Positions 27,501 through 40,188 of a stretch of 64,000 bases of DNA are shown in pieces. How positions within the stretch are numbered: position 1 is the stretch's first letter; each line of letters opens with the position of its first letter. This DNA is from Ectobius pallidus (taxonomy: Eukaryota > Arthropoda > Insecta > Blattodea > Ectobiidae), in NCBI GenBank assembly GCA_964059195.1, contig CAXKWD010000009.1:152656778-152720777 (forward strand). Direction: 5' to 3'. The position numbers and the translations under genes were made by a program. The notes under the pieces were generated by a model, which saw only the letters and a list, made by a program, of their open reading frames with translations, searched no databases and had not been told where the DNA came from.

Positions 27501-28179
27501 TCCAAGGCAATTTCACAGAAATCTTGTCTCAAGTAAGAAATATGAAAGTATTTTCGTCTGCTGCAGCCATTTTATGAGCTGTACACTTTCTCGTTTTTGA
27601 TTGCGAATGCTCATTGCCGTGCCACAGATTGCGTTGATCTTTACGGTTAAGTTTCTATCTGAATGGCCCATTATTATGAACACTTTATGTCGATAAGAAT
27701 TTTAATGATTAAAATATCCAAATATGGCGACTAAAGCATAGTAATTGGAATATAATGCCATGTCCCTCCAACTACCATGGATTATAACCATAGTACTTTG
27801 AATGCTATATTACGTCCTTCCAACTACCATGGACTGCAACCATAGTAGTTTGAACGCTACGTCATGTTCTTCCAACTACCATGAAATTAGCCATAGATTA
27901 GAATGCTTGACGTTTATCTAACTACCATGGATTTGCAATCGTTAGTGATTAATTTACTTATTGATGATTTTTAAATTTCTGGCTGATTGGAGGTGATCAT
28001 TATTTTACGTATTATGTTTATGTTTTGCAAATAAGCCTCCCACGCCCAAACGGTGAACGGTAAAGGCTTGTTTTTCTATGTTGCTAAATGTATTTATTGC
28101 GTGTGCTCCCTATGTGAATGTAATGTGATAGATACCACATAACAAAGTGCAAAAACCGGTCTGAGATAAACTTTGATAT
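24581..28179 (+). pseudogene. Array unit 9: expanded unit with five finger blocks
   Basis: 3599 bp, about 660 bp longer than the core unit. AGTAGACTTTTC block starts occur near 24,594, 25,260, 25,920, 26,587 and 27,248, so one block has been gained. The spacer has lost two bases in CCATAGTAATTAG near 27,895. No long open frame. Confidence 0.82.
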
Positions 28180-31100
28180 ATGTCCAACACAGTAGACTTT
28201 TCTAAGCGTTGTGCATACAAAAGCTTTTCCAAAGAAGGGTCATTACCCATACGAGAGAAAAATCATTGTCGTGTGACGAGTGTACAGAATTATTTTCTCA
28301 TAGAAGTAAGTTCAGAATCCATCGGTTTTCATACTGGAGAGAAACCGCTTTTGTGTAGTGTCTGTAGAAACGTTTTTTTCTCGAGGAAATGACGTGAAAA
28401 CATAATCCTTTTCATTCCAGAGAAAAGCTTTTCTCATGTGATATCTGTACCAAGGAATTTTTCGTTCGGAGTATTCTCAAACAACATCTATTCTGTCATA
28501 CAGGAGAGAGGAGTTTCTCTTGTGACGTCTGTCAAGAGATTTTCTGTTAAATGATGAATCAAGAGACATTAGTTAATTCATACAGGAGAGAAACCGTTCA
28601 GATGTGATATCTGTTTCAAAGTATATTTTACATAGACATCACTTCAAATAGCATTTGCTTATTAATACAGTAGAGAAATTTTCTCGAGTAGTGTCTGTTT
28701 CAAGTAATTTTGCGCTGAAAGATCATTGAAGAGACATCAGCTTATTTATAGAGAAAAGCTTTTTTCTTGTGGTGTCTGCACCAGCCGATTTTTACAGGAT
28801 GAAAATCTTTGTCTACTGATGTCTGTTTCAAAGTATTTTCATAAAGTTACTCGCACACAGTAGACTTTTCGAAGCGTTGTGGATACAAAAGCATTTCCAA
28901 AGAAGGGTCATTACCCATACGAGAGAAAAATCATTGTCCTGTGACGAGTGTACAGAATTAGTTTCTCATAGAAATTCAGAATACATCGGCTTACTCATAC
29001 TGGAGAGAAACCGTTTTTGTGTAGTGTCTGTGTAAACTTTTTTCTCGAGGAAATGACGTGAAAACGTAAGCCTTTTCATTCCAGAGAGAAGCTTTTCTCA
29101 TGTGATATCTGTACCAAGGCATTTTCCGTTCGGAGTAATCTCAAACAACAGCTACTCTGTCATACAGGGGAAAGGGGTTTCTCTTGTGACATCTGTTCCA
29201 AGATATTTTCTGTTAAAAGAATTCTCAAGAGACAGGTAATTCATACAGGAGAGAAACCGTTCACTTGTGATATCTGTTTCAAAGTATTTTTACATAGACA
29301 TTACTTCAAATAGCATTTTCTTATTTATACAGGGGAGAAGATTTCTCGTGTAGTGACTGTTTCAAGTAATTTTCCGCTGAAAGATAATTGAAGAGACATC
29401 AGCTTATTTATTCAGAAAAGTTTTTTCTTGTGGTGTCTGCACCAGCCAATTTATACAAATGGGAAATCTTTCTCTTGTGATGTCTGTTTCAAAGTATTTT
29501 CATTAAGTTACTCGCACACAGTAGACTTTTCTAAGCGTTGTGCATACAAAAGCATTTCCAAAGAAGGGTCACTCCCATACCAGAGAAAAATCATTGTCGT
29601 GTGACGACTGTACAGAATTATTTTCTCATAGAAGTTCAGAATACATCGGCTTACTCATACTGGATAGAAACCGTTTTTCTGTAGTGTCTGTGGAAACGTT
29701 TATCTCGAGGAAATGACGTGAAAACATAAGCCTTTTCATTCCAGAGAGAAGCTTTTCTCATGTGATATCTGTAGCAAGGAACTTTTCGTTCGGAGTATTC
29801 TCGAACAACATCTACTCTGTCATGCAGGAGAGAGGATTTTCTCTTGTGACATCTGTACCAAGACATTTTCTGCTAAAAGATTATTCAAGAGACATTAGTT
29901 AATTCATACAGGAGAGAAACCGTTTACATGTGATATTTGTTTCAAAGTATTATTTACATAGACATTACTTCAAATAGCATTTTCTTATTCATATAGGGGA
30001 GAAGTTTTTCTGGTGTAGTGTCTGTTTCATGTAATTTTCCGCTGAAAGATCATTGAAGAGACATCAGCTTATTCATAGAGAAAAGCTTTTGTCTTGTGGT
30101 GTCTGCACCAGCCAATTTATACATATGGGAGATCTTTCTCTTGTGATGTCTGTTAAAAAGTATTTTCATAATTTTACTCGCACACAGTAGACTTTTCTAA
30201 GCGTTGTGCATGCAAAAGCATTTCCAAAGAAGGGTCACCACCCATACCTTAGAAAAATCATTGTCCTGTAACAAGTGTACAAAATTATTTTCTCATAGAA
30301 GTTCAGAATACATCGGCTTACTCATACTGGACAGAAACCGTTTTTGTGTAGTGTCTTTGGAAACGTTTTTTCTCGAGGAAATGACGTGAAAACATAAGCC
30401 TTTTCATTCCAGAGAGAAGCTTTTCTCATGTGATATCTGTACAAGGGCATTTTTTGTTCATAGTAATCTCAAACTACATTTACTCGGTCATACAGGAGAG
30501 AAGAGTTTCTCTTGAAGCATCTGTTCCAAGACATTTTCTATTATAAGAATACTCAAGAGACATTAGTTAATTCACACCGGAGAGAAACCGTTCACTTGTT
30601 ATATCTGTTTCAAAGTATTTTTTACATATACATCACGTCAAATAGCATTTCCTTATTCATATAGGGGAGAAGTTTTTCTGGTGTAGTGTCTGTTTCATGT
30701 AATTTCCCGCTGAAACATCATTGAAGAGACATCAGCTTATTTATTCAGAAAAGTTTTTTCTTGTGGTGTCTGCACCAGCCAATTTATACAAATGGGAAAT
30801 CTTTCTCTTGTGATGTCTGTTTCAAAGTATTTTCATTAAGTTACTCGCACACAGTAGACTTTTCTAAGCGTTGTGCATACAAAAGCATTTCCAAAGAAGG
30901 GTCACTACCCATACCAAAGAAAAATCATTGTCGTGTGACGAGTGTACAGAATCATTTTCTCATAGAAGTTCAGAACACATCGGCTTACTCATACTGGAGA
31001 GAAACCGTTTTTGTGTAGTGTTTGTGGAAACGTTTTTCTCGAGGAAATGACGTGAAAACATAAGCCTTTTCATTCCAGAGAAAAGCTTTTCTCTTGTGAT

Positions 31101-34077
31101 ATCTGTACCAAGGAATTTTTCGTTCGGAGTATTCTCAAACAACATCTATTCTGTCATACAGGAGAGAGGAGTTTCTCTTGTGACATCTGTCAAGAGATTT
31201 TCTGTTAAATGATGAATCAAGAGACATTAGTTAATTCATACAGGAGAGAAACCGTTCAGATGTGATATCTGTTTCAAAGTATATTTTACATAGACATCAC
31301 TTCAAATAGCATTTGCTTATTAATACAGTAGAGAAATTTTCTCGAGTAGTGTCTGTTTCAAGTAATTTTGCGCTGAAAGATCATTGAAGAGACATCAGCT
31401 TATTTATAGAGAAAAGCTTTTTTTCTTGTGGCGTCTGCACCAGCCGATTTTTACAGGAGGAAAATCTTTGTCTACTGATGTCTGTTTCAATGTATTTTCA
31501 TAAAGTTACTCGCACACAGTAGACTTTTCGAAGCGTTGTGGATACAAAAGCATTTCCAAAGAAGGGTCGTTACCCATACGAGAGAAAAATCATTGTCCTG
31601 TGACGAGTGTACAGAATTAGTTTCTCATAGAAATTCAGAATACATCGGCTTACTCATACTGGAGAGAAACCGTTTTTGTGTAGTGTCTGTGTAAACTTTT
31701 TTCTCGAGGAAGTGACGTGAAAACGTAAGCCTTTTCATTCCAGAGAGAAGCTTTTCTCATGTGATATCTGTACCAAGGCATTTTCCGTTCGGAGTAATCT
31801 CAAACAACAGCTACTCTGTCATACAGGGGAAAGGGGTTTCTCTTGTGACATCTGTTCCAAGATATTTTCTGTTAAAAGAATTCTCAAGAGACATTAGGTA
31901 ATTCATACAGGAGAGAAACCGTTCACTTGTGATATCTGTTTCAAAGTATTTTTACATAGACATTATTTCAAATAGCATTTTCTTATTTATACAGGGGAGA
32001 AGATTTCTCGTGTAGTGACTGTTTCAAGTAATTTTCCGCTGAAAGATAATTGAAGAGACATCAGCTTATTTATTCAGAAAAGTTTTTTCTTGTGGTGTCT
32101 GCACCAGCCAATTTATACAAATGGGAAATCTTTCTCTTGTGATGTCTGTTTCAAAGTATTTTCATTAAGTTACTCGCACACAGTAGACTTTTCTAAGCGT
32201 TGTGCATACAAAAGCATTTCCAAAGAAGGGTCACTACCCATACCAGAGAAAAATCATTGTCGTGTGACGACTGTACAGAATTATTTTCTCATAGAAGTTC
32301 AGAATACATCGGCTTACTCATACTGGAGAGAAACCGTTTTTCTGTAGTGTCTGTGGAAACGTTTTTCTCGAGGAAATGACGTGAAAACATAAGCCTTTTC
32401 ATTCCAGAGAGAAGCTTTTCTCATGTGATATCTGTAGCAAGGAATTTTTCGTTCGGAGTATTCTCGAACAACATCTACTCTGTCATACAAAGAGGATTTT
32501 CTCTTGTGACATCTGTACCAAGACATTTTCTGCTAAAAGATTATTCAAGAGACATTAGTTAATTCATACAGGAGAGAAACCGTTGCTCATTGCCGTGCCA
32601 CAGATTGCGTTGATCTTTACGGTTAAGTTTCTATCTGAATGGCCCATTATTATGAACACTTTATGTCGAAAAGAATTTTAATGTTTAAAATATCCAAATA
32701 TGGCGACTAAAGCATAGTAATTGGAATATAATGCCATGTCCCTCCAACTACCATGGATTATAACCATAGTACTTTGAATGCTATATTACGTCCTTCCAAC
32801 TACCATGGACTGCAACCATAGGCTGCGTTCGGGGAGCTCGCTTTCAGAGCTAAAAGCGTGCTTTGGTCGTTCGGGGAGCTCGCTCACAGTGCTGTGAGCG
32901 CGTATATGACGTCACGGTTTGAAAGCGTTTGACGTCACTGCTCGTGCTAACAACGCTTTTTCTGGAGAGGTGAGGCACGAGATGCTGCGAACGCTATTAG
33001 CGATTTCATTGGTCCCTGAACGTCGTCTGCAGGTTTAGTTTAGTTTATTGTACAAAACATACATGAACATTGTTAATATAATGCATACATGTACGAAAAC
33101 ATGTAATACATACATGTACATTGAACATTGTTAATATTTATAAAATATATACCTTAGAATACATACATAAAATTAATAATGCATACCATACAAATTAATG
33201 TTAGGGCTACAAAGAAAAATAACAAATACAAAGATAGATAAAGGATAAGCTTTTTTTACGTTAGCTTTAGGTCCGGCAGGATTTATTATGAAGTTAAGAA
33301 GTCTAAAGGTTTAAAAGGTCCAGACTGAAAACAGAAACGGTAAAATCTGGTCATGTTGTTTAATGATTTTCAGTTGGGTGTTTTATGTCATCTAGTGAGT
33401 ATGGGCAAAGTTTTATAAGCCAAGATTTTAAGGTCGTCTGCTGAAGGTATTATTCTCATTCCGTGTAAAGTTTGGACCGTGGCAGAAAAATGCAATGTTC
33501 GCGTTTCCTTAAGCTGCCCAGATGGAAGGGTTTGCGAGATAATATTCAATCTCTTCTTTTATAATTAGCGCAATAGCGGTCAAAAAACTTTCCTTCGACC
33601 GTCTGCTGCCATATTCACCGCCATTGTTTTCGTTGCTGTTAGCGTTCGGGGAGCTTCGTAGCGCGAGATGCTAATAGTCTCCCCGAACGGCACTCTGAGA
33701 CGAAACTCACAGCGCGAAAGCGAGCTCCCCGAACGCAGCCATAGTAGTTTGAACGCTACGTCATGTTCTTCCAACTACCATGAAATGAGCCATAGTAATT
33801 AGAATGCTTGTCGTTTATCTAACTACCATGGATTTTTTATCGTTAGTGATTAATTTACTTATTGATGATTTTTAAATTTCTGGCTGATTCGAGGGGACCA
33901 TTATTTTACATGTGTTTATGTTTTGCAAATAAGCCTCCCACGCCCAAACGGTGAACGGTAAAGGCGTGTTTTTCTATGTTGCTAAATGTATTTATTGCGT
34001 GTGCTCCCTATGTGAATGTAATGTGATAGATACCACATAACAAAGTGCAAAAACCGGTCTGAGATAAACTTTGATAT
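28180..34077 (+). pseudogene. Array unit 10: seven-block composite unit with transposon in its spacer
   Basis: 5898 bp, with seven blocks starting near 28,190, 28,860, 29,520, 30,188, 30,855, 31,520 and 32,182. The last block is cut at about 32,583 and joined directly to the spacer (GCTCATTGCC), deleting the block end and the first part of the spacer. The spacer is then split by the 920-bp element at 32,821-33,740. One block carries an extra base near 28,378 that shortens its opening frame to 70 codons. Confidence 0.82.
32821..33740. mobile_element. 920-bp non-autonomous DNA transposon with perfect 25-bp TIRs
   Basis: Begins GGCTGCGTTCGGGGAGCTCG and ends with its exact reverse complement; the match covers 25 bp (32,821-32,845 and 33,716-33,740). 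The uninterrupted spacer in sister units reads CAACCATAGTAG; here it is CAACCATA-element-ATAGTAG, giving a 3-bp ATA duplication. Subterminal copies of TTCGGGGAGCT lie near both ends in both orientations, typical of transposase-binding repeats. The interior (33,030-33,560) is AT-rich with no transposase. A 3-bp duplication and GG-start termini suggest PIF/Harbinger, but the class is not proven. Confidence 0.9.
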
Positions 34078-37000
34078 ATGTCCAACACAGTAGACTTTTC
34101 TAAGCGTTGTGCATACAAAAGCTTTTCCAAAGAAGGGTCATTACCCATTCGAGAGAAAAATCATTGTCGTGTGACGAGTGTACAGAATTATTTTCTCATA
34201 GAAGTAAGTTCAGAATCCATCGGTTTTCATACTGGAGAGAAACCGCTTTTGTGTAGTGTCTGTAGAAACGTTTTTTCTCGAGGAAATGACGTGAAAACAT
34301 AATGCTTTTCATTCCAGAGAAAAGCTTTTCTCATGTGATATCTGTATCAAGGAATTTTTCGTTCGGAGTATTCTCAAACAACATCTATTCTGTCATACAG
34401 GAGAGAGGAGTTTCTCTTGTGACATCTGTCAAGAGATTTTCTGTTAAATGATGAATCAAGAGACATTAGTTAATTCATACAGGAGAGAAACCGTTCAGAT
34501 ATGATTTATTTATTTATTTATTTATTTATTTACGTCCTACGTGATCAATATACATTGATATGGGACAGTGGAGATCGAGATACTCGACCCAGTACAAATT
34601 AGAATAATACAATGATCTACAAATAATGATATTTGTTTCAAAGTATATTTTACATAGACATCACTTCAAATAGCATTTGCTTATTAATACAGTAGAGAAA
34701 TTTTCTCGAGTAGTGTCTGTTTCAAGTAATTTTGCGCTGAAAGATCATTGAAGAGACATCAACTTATTTATAGAGAAAAGCTTTTTTCTTGTGGTGTCTG
34801 CACCAGCCGATTTTTACAGGATGAAAATGTTTGTCTACTGATGTCTGTTTCAAAGTATTTTCATAAAGTTACTCGCACACAGTAGACTTTTCGAAGCGTT
34901 GTGGATACAAAAGCATTTCCAAAGAAGGGTCATTACCCATACGAGAGAAAAATCATTGTCCTGTGACGAGTGTACAGAATTAGTTTCTCATAGAAATTCA
35001 GAATACATCGGCTTACTCATACTGGAGAGAAACCGTTTTTGTGTAGTGTCTGTGTAAACTTTTTTCTCGAGGAAATGACGTGAAAACATAAGCCTTTTCA
35101 TTCCAGAGAGAAGCTTTTCTCATGTGATATCTGTAAAAAGGCATTTTCCGTTCGGAGTAATCTCAAACAACAGCTACTCTGTCATACAGGGGAAAGGGGT
35201 TTCTCTTGTGACATCTGTTCCAAGATATTTTCTGTTAAAAGAATTCTCAAGAGACATTAGGTAATTCATACAGGAGAGAAACCGTTCGCTTGTGATATCT
35301 GTTTCAAAGTATTTTTACATAGACATTACTTCAAATAGCATTTTCTTATTTATACAGGGGAGAAGATTTCTCGTGTAGTGACTGTTTCAAGTAATTTTCC
35401 GCTGAAAGATAATTGAAGAGACATCAGCTTATTTATTCAGAAAAGTTTTTTCTTGTGGTGTCTGCACCAGCCAATTTATACAAATGGGAAATCTTTCTCT
35501 TGTGATGTCTGTTTCAAAGTATTTTCATTAAGTTACTCGCACACAGTAGACTTTTCTAAGCGTTGTGCATACAAAAGCATTTCCAAAGAAGGGTCACTAC
35601 CCATACCAGAGAAAAATCATTGTCGTGTGACGACTGTACAGAATTATTTTCTCATAGAAGTTCAGAATACATCGGCTTACTCATACTGGAGAGAAACCGT
35701 TTTTCTGTAGTGTCTGTGGAAACGTTTTTCTCGAGGAAATGACGTGAAAACATAAGCCTTTTCATTCCAGAGAGAAGCTTTTCTCATGTGATATCTGTAG
35801 CAAGGAATTTTTCGTTCGGAGTATTCTCGAACAACATCTACTCTGTCATACAGGAGAGAGGATTTTCTCTTGTGACATCTGTACCAAGACATTTTCTGCT
35901 AAAAGATTATTCAAGAGACATTAGTTAATTCATACAGGAGAGAAACCGTTTACATGTGATATTTGTTTCAAAGTATTATTTACATAGACATAACTTCAAA
36001 TAGCATTTTCTTATTCATACAGGGGAGAAATTTTTCTGGTGTAGTGTCTGTTTCATGTAATTTTCCCCTGAAAGATCATTGAAGAGACATCAGCTTATTC
36101 ATAGAGAAAAGCTTTTTTCTTGTGGTGTCTGCACCAGCCAATTTATACATATGGGAAATCTTTCTCTTGTGATGTCTGTTAAAAAGTATTTTCTTAATTT
36201 TACTCGCACACAGTAGACTTTTCTAAGCGTTGTGCATGCAAAAGCATTTCCAAAGAAGGGTCACCACCCATACCTTAGAAAAATCATTGTCCTGTGACGA
36301 GTGTACAAAATTATTTTCTCTTAGAAGTTCAGAATACATCGGCTTACTCATACTGGACAGAAACCGTTTTTGTGTAGTGTCTTTGGAAACGTTTTTTCTC
36401 GAGGAAATGACGTGAGCCTTTTCATTCCAGAGAGAAGCTTTTCTCATGTGATATCTGTACAAGGGCATTTTTTGTTCATAGTAATCTCAAATTACATTTA
36501 CTCGGTCATACAGGAGTGAAGAGTTTCTCTTGAAGCATCTGTTCCAAGACATTTTCTGTTATAAGAATACTCAAGAGACATTAGTTAATTCACACCGGAG
36601 AGAAACCGTTCACTTGTTATATCTGTTTCAAAGTATTTTTTACATATACATCACGTCAAATAGCATTTCCTTATTCATATAGGGGAGAAGTTTTTCTGGT
36701 GTAGTGTCTGTTTCATGTAATTTCCCGCTGAAAGATCATTGAAGAGACATCAGCTTATTCATAGAGAAAAGCTTTTTTCTTGTGGTGTCTGCACCAGCCA
36801 TTTTATACATATGGGAAATCTTTATCTTGTGATGTCTGTTTCAAGGTATTTTCATAAAGCTACTCGCACACAGTAGAATTTTCTAAGCGTTGTGCATACA
36901 AAAGTATTTTCAAAGAAGTGTCATTGCTCATACCAGGGAAAAATCATTGTCGTTTGAAGTGTGTACAGAGCTTTTTTCTCATAGAAGTATGCTCAGAAAA

Positions 37001-37755
37001 CATCTACTCTGTCAGACATTATTTGGATATAGTCACACATTCCAGGGAGAAGCCTTTCTCATGTGATATCTGTTCCAAGGCAATTTCACAGAAATCTTGT
37101 CTCAAGTAAGAAACATGAAAGTATTTTCGTCTGCTGCAGCCATCTTATGAGCTGTACACTTTCTCGTTTTTGATTGCGAATGCTCATTGCCGTGCCACAG
37201 ATTGCGTTGATCTTTACGGTTAAGTTTCTATCTGAATGGCCCATTATTATGAACACTATATGTCGAAAAGAATTTTAATGTTTAAAATATCCAAATAAAG
37301 CGACTAAAGTATAGTAATTGGAATATAATGCCATGTCCCTCCAACTACCATGGATTATAACCATAGTACTTTGAATGCAATATTACGTCCTTCCAACTAC
37401 CATGGACTGCAACCATAGTAGTTTGAACGCTACGTCATGTTCTTCCAACTACCATGAAATGAGCCATAGTAATTAGAATGCTTGACGTTTATCTAACTAC
37501 CATGGATTTTTAATCGTTAGTGATTCATTTACTTATTGATGATTTTTAAATTTCTTGCTGATTGGAGGTGATCATTATTTTACGTATTATGTTTATGTTT
37601 TGCAAATAAGCCTCCCACGCCCAAACAGTGAACGGCAAAGGCGTGTTTTTCTATGTTGCTAAATGTATTTATTGCGTGTGCTCCCTATGTGAATTGTAAT
37701 GTGATAGATACCACATAACAAAGTGCAAAAACCGGTCTCAGATAAACTTTGATAT
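34078..37755 (+). pseudogene. Array unit 11: five-block unit with a retroposon tail inserted
   Basis: 3678 bp. Five blocks, interrupted at 34,506-34,630 by a short (ATTT)n-bearing insertion. The last block (about 36,870-37,110) is a distinct variant with CAGACATTATTTGGATATAGTCACAC, and the segment ends in CAAGTAAG before the spacer. More divergent from the core than units 1-8. Confidence 0.8.
34506..34630 (-). mobile_element. Short 3' end of a non-LTR retroposon with (AAAT)n tail
   Basis: Sister units read continuously across this point, whereas here about 125 bp is inserted. On the minus strand it ends in a run of AAAT repeats, the usual 3' tail of several LINE/SINE families, and ATGAT flanks both sides (34,501-34,505 and 34,626-34,630) as a short target duplication. 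Too short for a coding domain, so the family is not assigned. Confidence 0.7.
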
Positions 37756-40188
37756 ATGTCCAGCACAGTAGACTTTTCTAAGCGTTGTGCATACAAAAGC
37801 TTTTCCAAAGAAGTGTCATTACCCATACGAGAGAAAAATCATTATCGTGTGACGAGTGTACAGAATTATATTCTCATAGAAGTCAGTTCAGAATCCATCG
37901 GTTTTCATACTGGAGAGAAACCGCTTTTGTGTAGTGTCTGTAGAAACGTTTTTTCTCTAGGAAATGACGTGAAAACATAATCCTATTCATTTCAGAGAAA
38001 AGCTTTTCTCATGTGATATCTGTACCAAGGAATTTTTCGTTCGGAGTATTCTCAAACAACATCTATTCTGTCATACAGGAGAGAGGCGTTTCTCTTGTTA
38101 CATCTGTTCAAAAGATTTTCTGTTAAATGATGAATCAAGAGACATTAGTTCCTTCATACAGGAGAGAAACCGTTCAGTTGTGATAACTGTTTCAAAGTAT
38201 ATTTTACATTGACATCACTTCAAATAGCATTTGCTTATTAATACAGTGGAGAAATTTTCTCGAGTAGTGTCTGTTTCAAGTAATTTTGCGCTGAAAGATC
38301 ATTGAAGAGACATCAACTTATTTATAAAGAAAAGCCTTTTTCTTGTGGTGTCTGCACCAGCCGATTTTTACAGGAGGCAAATCTTTATCTAGTGATGTGT
38401 GTTTCAAAGTATTAAGCGTTGTGGATACAAAAGCATTTCCAAAGAAGGGTCATTACCCATACGAGAGAAAAATCATTGTCCTGTGACGAGTGTACAGAAT
38501 TAGTTTCTCATAGAAATTCAGAATACATCGGCTTACTCATACTGGAGAGAAACCGTTTTTGTGTAGTGTCTGTGTAAACTTTTTTCTCGAGGAAATGTCG
38601 TGAAAACGTAAGCCTTTTAATTCCAGAGAGAAGCTTTTCTCATGTGATATCTGTACCAAGGCATTTTCCGTTCGGAGTAATCTCAAACAACAGCTACTCT
38701 GTCATACAGGGGAAAGGGGTTTCTCTTGTGACATCTGTTCCAAGATATTTTCTGTTAAAGGAATTCTGAAGAGACATTAGGTAATTCATACAGGAGAGAA
38801 ACCGTTCACTTGTGATATCTGTTTCAAAGTATTTTTAAATAGACATTACTTCAAATAGCATTTTCTTATTTATACAGGGGAGAAGATTTCTCGTGTAGTG
38901 TCGGTTTCAAGTAATTTTCCGCTGAAAGATAATTGAAGAGACATCAGCTTATTTATACAGAAAAGTTTTTTCTTGTGGTGTCTGCTCCAGCCAGTTTATG
39001 CATGTGGGAAATCTTTCTCTTGTGATGTCTGTTTCAAGGTATTTTCATAAAGCTACTCGCATACAGTAGACTTTTCTAAGCGTTGTGCATACAAAAGCAT
39101 TTCCAAAGAAGGGTCGTTACCCATACGAGAGAAAAATCATTGTCCTGTGACGAGTGTACAGAATTAGTTTCTCATAGAAATTCAGAATACATCGGCTTAC
39201 TCATACTGGAGAGAAACCGTTTTTGTGTAGTGTCTGTGGAAACTTTTTTCTCGAGGAAATGGCGTGAAAACATAAGCCTTTTCATTCCAGAGAGAAGCTT
39301 TTCTCATGTGATATCTGTAAAAAGGCATTTTCCGTTCGGAGAAATCTCAAACAACAGCTACTCTGTCATACAGGGGAAAGGGGTTTCTCTTGTGACATCT
39401 GTTCCAAGATATTTTCTGTTAAAAGAATTCTCAAGAGACATTAGGTAATTCATACAGGAGAGAAACCGTTCGCCTGTGATATCTGTTTCATAGTATTTTT
39501 TACATAGACATTACTTCAAATAGCATTTGCTTATTCATACATGGGAGAGGTTTTTCTCGTGTAGTGTCTGTATCAAGTAATTTTCCGCTGAAAGATAATT
39601 GAAGAGACATCAGCTTATTTATACAGAAAATTTTTTTCTTGTGGTGTCTGCACCAGCCAATTTATACAGGAGGGAAGTCTTTCTCTTGTGATGTCTGTTT
39701 CAAGGTATTTTCATAAAGCTCAGAACACATCTACTCTGTCAGACATTATTTGGATATAGTCACACATTCCAGGGAGAAGCCTTTCTCATGTGATATCTGT
39801 TCCAAGGCAATTTCACAGAAATCTTGTCTCAAGTAAGAAACATGAAAGTATTTTCGTCTGCTGCATCCATTTTATGAGCTGTACACTTTCTCGTTTTTGA
39901 TTGCGAATGCTCATTGCCGTGCCACAGATTTCGTTGATCTTTACGGTTAAGTTTCTATCTGAATGGCCCATTATTATGAATACTTTATGTCGAAAAGAAT
40001 TTTAATGTTTAAAATATCCAAATATGGCGACTAAAGCATAGTAATTGGAATATAATGCCATGTCCCTCCAACTACCATGGATTATAACCATAGCACTTTG
40101 AATGCTATATTATGTCCTTCCAACTATCATGGACTGCAACTATAGTAGTTTGAACGCTACGTCATGTTCTTCCAACTACCATGAAATG
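37756..40188 (+). pseudogene. Array unit 12: divergent, truncated at the inversion
   Basis: The opening frame (37,756-37,980) has several substitutions. A block start is deleted near 38,414 (GTATTAAGCG), and the last block is shortened by a deletion at CATAAAGCT/CAGAACAC near 39,719. The spacer runs only to about 40,188, where the array inverts. The same deletion is present in the mirror arm, so it predates the inverted duplication. Confidence 0.8.

Larger units (their letters stand above)
1..40188 (+). repeat. Zinc-finger-derived 2.94-kb tandem macro-repeat, forward arm
   Basis: Head-to-tail array. The anchor ATGTCCA(A/G)CACAGTAGAC recurs at 1062, 4001, 6942, 9882, 12819, 15760, 18700, 21640 and 24581 (steps of 2937-2941 bp), then at 28180, 34078 and 37756 with irregular steps. 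Within a unit, AGTAGACTTTTC recurs every 660-670 bp, giving four blocks of about eight 84-bp finger modules. Finger signatures are readable piecewise (HTGEKP linkers, C-x2-C such as CDIC and CSVC, KxF), but frames change and stops interrupt every block, so no multi-finger protein is possible. Core copies differ by eye only at scattered bases, which fits homogenisation by unequal exchange or conversion. The source was presumably a C2H2 zinc-finger gene cluster; its current role, if any, is unknown. Confidence 0.93.

Noticed and set aside
33580..33774. 64-codon minus frame across the right end of the 920-bp transposon
   Set aside because: It runs out of the element into the array spacer, so it cannot be an old gene; chance frame in GC-rich TIR DNA.
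1..40188. CRISPR-like or bacterial repeat array
   Set aside because: Units are 2.94 kb, derived from C2H2 fingers, with no short repeat/unique spacer pattern; the surrounding DNA is clearly eukaryotic.
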